Positions 1 to 5,124 of a stretch of DNA of 5,124 bases are shown here, piece after piece (positions within the stretch are counted from its first letter, which is position 1; every line of letters starts with the position of its first letter). This DNA is from Desulfuromusa sp. (GTDB lineage Bacteria > Desulfobacterota > Desulfuromonadia > Desulfuromonadales > Geopsychrobacteraceae), in contig JAUVCS010000092.1 of assembly GCA_030590745.1 (NCBI GenBank), forward strand, positions 1 to 5,124, given 5' to 3'. The translations under genes and the position numbers were made by a program. Below the pieces are notes generated by a model, which was not told the DNA's origin, made no database searches, and was given only the letters and a program-made list of their open reading frames with translations.

Positions 1-218
1 GCAGCCTGGCAATCGAAAAATATGGCTGCTTGGATTTTGTTGCGACAACCGAAGGGGATCAGGAGATAGCTATCTCTTACTGGGAGACACTGGAACAGAT
101 TTCCCGCTGGAAACAGGATTCTGAGCATATCAAAGCACAACAACTGGGACGATCAAAGTGGTACCGAACCTGCCAGGTTCAAATTGTAGAAGTGCTGCGT
201 GAATATAGTTCCGATTAA
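1..218 (+). CDS. ABM-domain (antibiotic biosynthesis monooxygenase-like) protein, 3' part
   Basis: The reading frame is open from the left edge (first whole codon at 3) to a TAA at 216-218, so only the last 71 residues are seen and the start lies outside. The visible part has the C-terminal half of the dimeric alpha+beta ABM fold (the family that includes YgiN, IsdG and ActVA-Orf6 types): a strand with EIAISYW, the helix TLEQISRWK, then SEHIKAQQLGRSKWY and a final strand QVQIVEVLREY. The pattern YW-(S/T)LE..-WK-EH..AQ.LGR..WY is characteristic of a common bacterial ABM subgroup. Known members include small quinol or polyketide monooxygenases and haem-degrading enzymes, but many have no known substrate, and nothing here identifies one. 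The protein is probably cytoplasmic and about 100 residues long. It is on the opposite strand from every other gene here and is not part of their operon. Family assignment is fairly sure; function is open. Confidence 0.8.
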   Translation, partial: SLAIEKYGCLDFVATTEGDQEIAISYWETLEQISRWKQDSEHIKAQQLGRSKWYRTCQVQIVEVLREYSSD

Positions 219-224
219 AATCGG
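211..224. other. Short inverted repeat spanning two convergent stop codons
   Basis: CCGAT (211-215) and ATCGG (220-224) are perfect inverted arms around a TAAA loop. The TAA stops of both convergent genes lie in it: 216-218 on plus and 217-215 on minus. A 5-bp stem without a following T-run on either strand is too weak to be called an intrinsic terminator, although it is the only hairpin at this gene junction. It may simply reflect the overlapping stop codons and the codons next to them. Confidence 0.4.
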
Positions 225-1534
225 TAGGCGATGCTCACGCTGGAAAGATAAATATCAGCTTTATATTTTCCATTCGCTGTTCCTGTTGGTGAGCCGACAA
301 GTAGTGAGCCCAGAGGGTCACCCAGGTCGTTATCTTTTTTGCGATTTTCATGATGTTCATAACCAAATGCAGCGTTGATCGTCCATGCTCCGGTATTCCA
401 GCCTGCGCCAAAAGTGAATAGATGGGCGTCGCTATCAGGGATAAGAGGTTCAAATGTCGACCCTGGAACAGCATCTTTTCCATAGAGATATCCGGCGCTC
501 AGGTTGAATGATTCGTTAACCTGGTATTGTCCGCCAAGATTATAACTCCAGGTTGAGTTCCAGTCGCGAGGAGTAATATCAGAAGTCTGTCCCATAACAG
601 GATCGTCTAACTTAACTTTTAATTCATCTGTCGAAGACCACCCTTCCCAGCGTATACCAACTTCTACTACCAGAGCATCACAGGGGGTCACTGCTATTCC
701 TGCAGTTGCCTGAGCCGGCAGGCGGACATCTGAATCACCATCGGTGTTTGAAAAGAGCGTTTCCAGCATCGGATCAACATTGTCGAATTTCGCCCTGCCA
801 TCAACATTGATATCGATATGGCTGCGGTAAGTCGCGCCGATACTGATGAAATCTGTTGCTTTATAGAGAATACCGAGGTTGTAACCCTGTCCCCAGCCAT
901 CGCCTTTAAATTTTTGATGAATGTCTCTCAACGGGCCAGTCAATGGTGGTAGTGCCCCTCCTACTCCACCGCTGAGCTGCAGGTCAACTATCGTATAGGC
1001 TGCGGTCTGGTTGATTTTTTTCTCTAACTTGGAATCAAGGTAAAGGAGGTTGAAACCCGCAGCTATAGAAAGCTTGTCATTCAAACGATAGGAAACGACC
1101 GGGTTGATATTGAGGCTGGTAATTTCTCCTGAAGTTCCCAGGTATCTACCTTCATAGTCATCATCCCACTCGGTGGATAACCCAAAAGGGAAAAACAGCC
1201 CGAAACCGGCACTCAACTTTTCATTGACCTGCTGGGTATAATAAAGAGTGGAAGGGAAATGCCAATTATTCTTACTATCTTCAGATCCACCGGAATCAAG
1301 ATCAACGCTACGGTCGGCATAAATTGCAGTTGTTCCAACCTCAAGCTGACGACCGGGGATATCGTTCAATAATGCCGGGTTAAAGTAGAGTGAAGAGGGG
1401 CCAACAGGGTGGGCAACGACCGCATTTGCCTGCCCTAAACCGGCAGCTCCCTGGGTGAAGACTCCAAACCCGGAAGCAAATGCTGATCCTGCAAGTAGAG
1501 AGAACAGGGTGGTGATGAGAATTGTCTTTTTCAT
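215..1534 (-). CDS. FadL/OMPP1/TodX-family outer-membrane transport protein
   Basis: This 439-residue protein is close in size to E. coli FadL. FadL proteins form 14-stranded barrels, plugged by the N-terminus, that take up long-chain fatty acids or other hydrophobic compounds such as aromatic hydrocarbons. Visible support: a Sec signal peptide (KK at 2-3, hydrophobic residues 5-19, AFA then S at 18-21, predicted cleavage after 20); a mature N-terminus GAAGLGQANA; the family's NPA motif at 52-54 (SSLYFNPALL); PFGLSTEW then GRY at 116-131; repeated amphipathic strands; a PDSDAHLFTFGAGW segment near 366-379; and a C-terminal Phe (SIAYRF) as expected for insertion by the Bam machinery. The segment at about 172-212 is a Gly/Pro/Leu-rich stretch, probably a loop. 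The ATG is supported by an AGGAG six bases upstream. It is the last gene of the minus-strand cluster, 47 bases after the methyltransferase. Family assignment is strong. Substrate is unknown, and the gene symbol fadL is withheld because paralogues with other substrates are common. Confidence 0.93.
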   Translation of the reverse strand: MKKTILITTLFSLLAGSAFASGFGVFTQGAAGLGQANAVVAHPVGPSSLYFNPALLNDIPGRQLEVGTTAIYADRSVDLDSGGSEDSKNNWHFPSTLYYTQQVNEKLSAGFGLFFPFGLSTEWDDDYEGRYLGTSGEITSLNINPVVSYRLNDKLSIAAGFNLLYLDSKLEKKINQTAAYTIVDLQLSGGVGGALPPLTGPLRDIHQKFKGDGWGQGYNLGILYKATDFISIGATYRSHIDINVDGRAKFDNVDPMLETLFSNTDGDSDVRLPAQATAGIAVTPCDALVVEVGIRWEGWSSTDELKVKLDDPVMGQTSDITPRDWNSTWSYNLGGQYQVNESFNLSAGYLYGKDAVPGSTFEPLIPDSDAHLFTFGAGWNTGAWTINAAFGYEHHENRKKDNDLGDPLGSLLVGSPTGTANGKYKADIYLSSVSIAYRF

Positions 1535-1540
1535 TTAGAA

Positions 1541-1545
1541 CTCCT
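1541..1545 (-). promoter_or_regulatory. Ribosome binding site of the FadL-type gene
   Basis: The minus strand reads AGGAG, then six bases (TTCTAA), then the ATG at 1534-1532. This is a strong Shine-Dalgarno match at good spacing. It fixes the start, which is also the start that gives a proper signal peptide. The gap 1535-1581 is A/T-rich and otherwise holds nothing clear. Confidence 0.8.
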
Positions 1546-1581
1546 GTTTGCTTATTTTATCCCCATATTTTATGTGTAGTC

Positions 1582-2403
1582 TTAAGCCGGTTTTAGCCCT
1601 CTTGCGATAATCAATGGTGTGTACGTGAAGCGCCGCGGATCGCTCATAAATGCTTGAACCTCGCTACGAAAAGCTTCAAAACTCCCCGCGTAAGCGGTAA
1701 ATGGACAGCCTGATTTTTGCGCGGCAATTTCAACTTTGCGTTGCCAGTTGTAATTATCTTTTTCCTCTATCTCCCCGTAGATCAGATGATGAGTTTCTAC
1801 CGTGCAGGCAAGATCCTGAAACCCAAGGTTGTAGAGGTGACCGTAAAGGCGTCGACCGGCATAAGGATCGAAGTTAAAATCCTTTTCCAGCCGGGACATG
1901 ATGTCCAGTAAGGTTTGTTGCAATCGTTCACTCATCCCACTGTGACCGAGGCTGTTATTGTCGAGATCTGCAAGGCAGGCAATGCCGCCGGGTTTAAGAG
2001 AAGCTACACTGTGGACAATAATTTGCTGCTGCTCCGCTCTGAAGTATTCGAGGAAAAAGCGGGTCCACATGGCATCATACGGTTTATCGCTATGATATGG
2101 ATTGTGAATATCATGACAGACAAAACTGACATGATCAGACCCATAGCGTTCGCGGGCAATTGCCAACCGTTCCTCAGAAAAATCGAGGCCGGTGACATGT
2201 CCATTTTCACCGACCAGCTCTGCTAGTGCTTGTGTTGTAATCCCCATTCCGCAGCCGGCATCCAACACCCGCATGCCGGGACCTATCCCGGCCCATGCAG
2301 CCTGCCGTTTAACTGCTTCCTTGTCTGTTTTTAATTCAAGCCGCTTACCTTCCTCCTGGTTTTCCATAAGGTATGCTTGACATTGACTGTTTTTAACGGG
2401 CAC
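1582..2403 (-). CDS. Class I SAM-dependent methyltransferase
   Basis: This 273-residue cytoplasmic protein has a Rossmann-type methyltransferase core. Motif I is VLDAGCGMG at 46-54, where the glycines bind S-adenosylmethionine. The acidic residue ending strand 2 is D74 in GLDFS, and D98 in CHDIH fits the adenine-contact position. YDAMWTRFFLEYF (109-121) is motif IV-like, and LKPGG at 136-140 precedes strand 5. The end, TPLIIARGLKP, is typical of UbiE/Methyltransf_11-25-like proteins that act on small molecules. The acceptor is not identifiable. The chosen start is GTG at 2403: AAGGAA lies seven bases upstream, and YLMEN (11-15), which I recall as conserved in relatives, would be cut by the alternative ATG at 2367, which also has no good ribosome site. 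The gene begins 11 bases inside the end of the HD-GYP gene, so coupled translation is likely. Fold and activity class are sure; substrate and pathway are unknown. Confidence 0.88.
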   Translation of the reverse strand: MPVKNSQCQAYLMENQEEGKRLELKTDKEAVKRQAAWAGIGPGMRVLDAGCGMGITTQALAELVGENGHVTGLDFSEERLAIARERYGSDHVSFVCHDIHNPYHSDKPYDAMWTRFFLEYFRAEQQQIIVHSVASLKPGGIACLADLDNNSLGHSGMSERLQQTLLDIMSRLEKDFNFDPYAGRRLYGHLYNLGFQDLACTVETHHLIYGEIEEKDNYNWQRKVEIAAQKSGCPFTAYAGSFEAFRSEVQAFMSDPRRFTYTPLIIARGLKPA

Positions 2404-4723
2404 TAGCGGCTTCCTTAGGTTCGGTTATAGTTGCGACCGGTGATATTTGTTGGCGTACAAACTGGTTCATCAACCTTTTAGTTTGCTTGGATATTTTCTG
2501 AAAATGTACGGCAAACCCTTCCGGGTGATTGGAACTGGTCGGCGATTGTTTACTGTTGATCCAGGTGACTTTACTGGGAACCTGAATTAATTTGTCACTG
2601 CCGGGAATGGCAAAAGTTAACAGCAGCGGGTCTTTCTCTGAAACAGGGTCAGAACTGACAATATAAGCCCCCCTGTTACCGATATTAATCATGTCACCCG
2701 TTAATACCCGTTGAGCCTGTCGGCCTGAAACTTGTGTACGGTATTGTACCCGTGGTGATTTGCGGCGACAGCCGATAGCTATTTCATGTGGGTGGTTGGG
2801 AGAACTGGGTTTTGCCAAAGAAAACTCTCGAGATTCCAGATGTGCTATAAAAGCAGTGACAATTTTTGGCTCAAAATGACTGCCGGAGGATTCATGCAAC
2901 AAACTGAGAGCTTTATCAATGTGCATAGGTTCGCGATAATGGCGTTTGGATGTGATGGCTTCAAAGAAATCAGCAACAGCTATAATTCGTGCTCCAAAGG
3001 GGATATCCTCCCCTTTGAGACCTGAAGGGTAGCCTGCACCATCCCAGCGTTCATGATGAGCTCCTGCAATCTGGGGAATTTGTATTTGCAGCCCCCGAAA
3101 CGGAACCTGACTCAAAATTTGCTGAGACCGCGCCGGATGGGTGTTAATAATATCCCTTTCTTCCGGGGTCAAACGCCCATCTTTCTTGAGAATCGAATCG
3201 GGAACACCGATTTTGCCGTAGTCATGAAGCAGTCCTGCAATTCTGATCATTTTTATATACTCATCAGATTGCCCCAGTTGCTTGGCTATACCTGCTGCAT
3301 ATTCAGTGACCACTTCACTGTGACCAGCGGTGAGATAGTCCCTGGCATCAATAGAATCAGCAAGGACTTTCAGAGTTTTCTCAAAGGACGAATGTAATTC
3401 TTCAATCAAGCCGGCATTTTGTATTGTCACACCGATAGACGGGGCAATGCCTTGGAGTAAATTTACATCCCTTCGGACTAATGACCGTTTTGATGTCTGG
3501 TTGGTCGCAGCAATAATCCCTAAAGATGTCCCCTCAACAACAATTGGGCAGCATACGAATGAGTGGATGCCAAGCTCTTTAACCAGCTTGCGTGACCGGG
3601 CGGATAGTTTTTCCGCGATCTCTTCCGTATTATTGATAATGAAGTCTTTCTGCTGATGGAATGCCTGAACGAACGGTCCCCGGCTGCCGGGTTTATTGAG
3701 ACTGAACGATGTCGCCAATAACTTGCTGTACTCCTTGGGGGAATAGCCGAATGAACTACGAACTTCAAGGCGGGTTCTGTCCTGATTGACAAGCAGGATC
3801 ACGGCACTATCAAAATCAAGCTTCGATTCCATTACTTGCGTGATGGTAGTTAAAACCCCATCAACAGATTTTTTGCTTGCCAGGGCTTGACCAATCTCCT
3901 GAATCAGCTGGATATTTCGTGAGTTTGTGTCAATTAAATCGGTAAGACGCTCGGAACTGTCCCACAAAACATCCATTGATCGCGTTATTTCTCTGCGCCG
4001 CTGAATTTCTGTGATCAAAGAGGCTCCCAGACACAAAAATGAGACTGAAACAAAACTATAAAGAAAGGTTTGGAAAGGCAAAACAAATAGTCCCGGCAAC
4101 ACAGACAGTACTAAAAGAGCCAAAAAGGCAGCGCGAACAGTATTGAAAATGTTGGAGAGTTTTGGTTTCCAGGTGACAACATAGTGGCAACAGCTTCCAC
4201 CCCGGAATAGACATTCGGAATGGACTATCTTTGGCACGCCAAGCCGAAACCCGTCAATGATTGCTTCGAAAAAGCCCATTCGATTTTCACACTGGTAAGG
4301 TTTTTCACTGACACCCTCATGGGGTGTTACTATGATTTCGACCTGGTTGTGTTTAAGAGTGCGAGTTTCATATTTGCACGAATGTGACAATTTCTTACTT
4401 GCTTTGCCAAGTGCCTGGAAGGCCATAGAGGGACCTAGCAGGCCGAGGGTGTATTGGCGCATGGCGCCGATGGCACCGGGAGAGGCTGCCCACTGACCAG
4501 CTTCCCTCGCTAGGTGTTTATTGCCAGTTAGTTGAACAGCTCGTTCGTAGAAACGATCAACCTGTGACTGGGTGAACCAACAAGACTCATCAATGATTTC
4601 AAATGGTTCTATGCTTGCGCAACCAAGGATGTCTCCGATATTCACATGCGGATATTTTTTCCGGAGTAACTGCTGATATGCACTAAGTAAGCGTGAATTA
4701 TAAAGGGGCGATTGTTGATTCAT
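2393..4723 (-). CDS. Membrane sensor with V4R-like, GAF, HD-GYP and PilZ domains; predicted cyclic-dinucleotide phosphodiesterase
   Basis: A 776-residue multidomain signalling protein (numbering from ATG 4723). Residues ~25-186 resemble the V4R/XylR_N-like ligand-sensing domain and end in HSEC...GGSCCHY with H168, C171, C178 and C179. Two hydrophobic segments (~196-214, ~217-238) form a membrane hairpin, so the sensor and effector parts are both predicted cytoplasmic. A helical linker (239-283) leads to a GAF domain (~283-438, FVCCPIVVEGTSLGIIAATN). HD-GYP spans ~448-633: GHS at 467, HD 500-501 in LLHDYGKIGVPD, HP 529, HHERWDGAGYP 556-566 and AD 584-585, so the metal-binding and GYP residues are present. 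Family members hydrolyse c-di-GMP, and some hydrolyse 3',3'-cGAMP. PilZ spans ~653-758, with RKSPR at 654-658 and NIGNRG at 680-685. The PilZ serine is glycine, and HD-GYP has S533 and E588 where G and D are usual. The ATG overlaps the preceding stop (ATGA); an in-frame TTG at 4744 is less likely. HD-GYP and PilZ calls are sure; the sensor call is moderate. Confidence 0.93.
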   Translation of the reverse strand: MNQQSPLYNSRLLSAYQQLLRKKYPHVNIGDILGCASIEPFEIIDESCWFTQSQVDRFYERAVQLTGNKHLAREAGQWAASPGAIGAMRQYTLGLLGPSMAFQALGKASKKLSHSCKYETRTLKHNQVEIIVTPHEGVSEKPYQCENRMGFFEAIIDGFRLGVPKIVHSECLFRGGSCCHYVVTWKPKLSNIFNTVRAAFLALLVLSVLPGLFVLPFQTFLYSFVSVSFLCLGASLITEIQRRREITRSMDVLWDSSERLTDLIDTNSRNIQLIQEIGQALASKKSVDGVLTTITQVMESKLDFDSAVILLVNQDRTRLEVRSSFGYSPKEYSKLLATSFSLNKPGSRGPFVQAFHQQKDFIINNTEEIAEKLSARSRKLVKELGIHSFVCCPIVVEGTSLGIIAATNQTSKRSLVRRDVNLLQGIAPSIGVTIQNAGLIEELHSSFEKTLKVLADSIDARDYLTAGHSEVVTEYAAGIAKQLGQSDEYIKMIRIAGLLHDYGKIGVPDSILKKDGRLTPEERDIINTHPARSQQILSQVPFRGLQIQIPQIAGAHHERWDGAGYPSGLKGEDIPFGARIIAVADFFEAITSKRHYREPMHIDKALSLLHESSGSHFEPKIVTAFIAHLESREFSLAKPSSPNHPHEIAIGCRRKSPRVQYRTQVSGRQAQRVLTGDMINIGNRGAYIVSSDPVSEKDPLLLTFAIPGSDKLIQVPSKVTWINSKQSPTSSNHPEGFAVHFQKISKQTKRLMNQFVRQQISPVATITEPKEAASAR
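2411..2416 (-). promoter_or_regulatory. Ribosome binding site deciding the GTG start of the methyltransferase
   Basis: The minus strand reads AAGGAA followed by seven bases (GCCGCTA) and then GTG at 2403-2401. The site lies within the last codons of the upstream HD-GYP gene. It supports the GTG start over the ATG at 2367, whose upstream bases (CAAGCATACCTT) lack a Shine-Dalgarno match. Confidence 0.65.
4720..4723 (-). promoter_or_regulatory. ATGA stop/start overlap (translational coupling)
   Basis: On the minus strand, the ATG of the HD-GYP gene (4723-4721) shares bases with the TGA stop (4722-4720) of the gene before it. No strong Shine-Dalgarno is present: GGATGA lies about 14 bases upstream, which is too far. 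Initiation therefore probably relies on ribosomes terminating on the upstream gene. This site decides the ATG as start rather than the TTG at 4744. Confidence 0.75.
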
Positions 4724-5124
4724 CGGCAATATCGATTCATCCAAGCCATATAGGATTCACTGCCTAGAGAGATATCCAGACACCACAGGGTATATTCTTT
4801 GTCGACATTAAAGCCACAGAGGTCTAGATAATTATTCGGAAAAACCATTACGGGATCTGACATTTTGTTTTCTTGTAAAGCAAGTTTATTAATAGTAAAT
4901 CGTACCACGTCAAAATAATCGGGTGACGGATCGATCAGGTAAACAGTTATCGCATTTGTTATTTCTGATAAATTTAAACCCAAATCTGTGGATTGAACAT
5001 CGATCAGTGCTTTTGGACTGCCTTGGTAGCGCAGGACATGTAACTCACGCTTTCTGGTCAGGCCACTGGCTTTGTATGTTTCGGTCAGGGTCTGGTCTCC
5101 AAACTCTTTGGGAACCATATCAAG
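4720..5124 (-). CDS. Unidentified protein, C-terminal part, possibly a GNAT-like domain
   Basis: The frame is open to the right edge: codons for L and D precede the ATG at 5118-5116, so that Met is probably internal and the gene starts outside the window. About 134 residues are visible. There is no signal peptide or membrane segment. The pattern is alpha/beta: an N-terminal YKASGLTRKRELHVLRY leading to an extended strand (PKALIDVQ), then DLGLNLSEITNAITVYLIDP, a helix (FDVVRFTINKL), a strand (DPVMVFP), and an end with EYTLWCLDI and a Tyr/Trp/Arg-rich tail (YMAWMNRYCR). This resembles my recollection of C-terminal GNAT-like domains in Desulfuromonadia proteins, some of which carry PilZ at the N-terminus. 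No catalytic or acyl-CoA motif can be pointed to, so this is only a suggestion. Its stop overlaps the HD-GYP start, implying co-translation and possibly a shared role in cyclic-dinucleotide signalling. That it is a real coding region is likely; its function is unknown. Confidence 0.72.
   Translation of the reverse strand, partial: LDMVPKEFGDQTLTETYKASGLTRKRELHVLRYQGSPKALIDVQSTDLGLNLSEITNAITVYLIDPSPDYFDVVRFTINKLALQENKMSDPVMVFPNNYLDLCGFNVDKEYTLWCLDISLGSESYMAWMNRYCR

Noticed and set aside
1535..1600. Promoter for the FadL-type gene in the 47-base gap
   Set aside because: Two TAAAAT hexamers look like -10 boxes, but no -35 box occurs at a good distance (TTAAGA is spaced 18 from GATAAA, both only 4 of 6 matches). 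A/T-rich sequence gives such hits by chance.
1560..1600. Terminator between the methyltransferase and FadL-type genes
   Set aside because: Only a 4-bp CATA/TATG stem and a GGCT direct repeat are present. There is no GC-rich stem followed by a T-run.
1915..2226. Plus-strand open frame of 103 codons
   Set aside because: It is antisense to the SAM-binding core of the methyltransferase, with no plausible ribosome site or family resemblance.
3053..3397. Plus-strand open frame of 114 codons
   Set aside because: It lies antisense to the conserved HD-GYP domain, its translation has no recognisable domain, and its openness is explained by the codon pattern of the real gene.
3520..3792. Minus-strand open frame of 90 codons in another phase of the HD-GYP gene
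   Set aside because: It overlaps the GAF coding sequence in a shifted frame. The composition is low quality (Arg/Ser-rich) and the GAF frame is continuous, so there is no sign of a frameshift.
4721..4744. TTG start at 4744 for the HD-GYP protein (7 more residues)
   Set aside because: It is possible, but there is no Shine-Dalgarno upstream, while the ATG at 4723 forms a classic ATGA overlap with the preceding gene.
1..5124. Mobile elements, CRISPR arrays, tRNA/rRNA, riboswitches
   Set aside because: No repeat-spacer periodicity, transposase motifs, terminal inverted repeats or RNA-gene signatures were seen on reading both strands. Coding sequence fills nearly the whole window.

Overview
The window looks like ordinary chromosomal DNA of a Gram-negative bacterium. 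An outer-membrane FadL-type porin with a Sec signal peptide and a terminal Phe shows the Gram-negative envelope. A sensor/HD-GYP/PilZ protein and a Desulfuromonas/Geobacter-like style of protein (V4R-like sensor domain, methyltransferase starting near a YLMEN motif) suggest the Desulfuromonadia (former Deltaproteobacteria). That placement is from remembered family resemblance, not from a search. No mobile element, CRISPR array, tRNA or rRNA was seen.

Layout, left to right. Positions 1-218 (+) hold the 3' end of a small antibiotic-biosynthesis-monooxygenase (ABM) domain protein. It converges on, and overlaps by 4 bases, a minus-strand cluster that fills the rest of the window. Read in its own direction (right to left), the cluster is: the 3' part of an unidentified gene with a possible GNAT-like fold (5124-4720); a membrane-anchored V4R-like/GAF/HD-GYP/PilZ protein (4723-2393), joined by an ATGA stop/start overlap; a class I SAM-dependent methyltransferase (2403-1582) that starts inside the end of the HD-GYP gene from a GTG codon; and, after a 47-base gap, a FadL/OMPP1/TodX-family outer-membrane transporter (1534-215).

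The first three minus-strand genes are tightly overlapped and are probably one transcript with coupled translation. Their promoter lies beyond the right edge. FadL may be read through or may have its own weak promoter. The HD-GYP protein is predicted to hydrolyse a cyclic dinucleotide (c-di-GMP, or possibly 3',3'-cGAMP) under control of an N-terminal Cys/His-rich sensor and a GAF domain, with a C-terminal PilZ domain that could sense the same nucleotide. How the methyltransferase and the hydrophobic-compound porin relate to this signalling protein cannot be told from sequence. There is no gene-free stretch above 300 bases. The only gap is 1535-1581.
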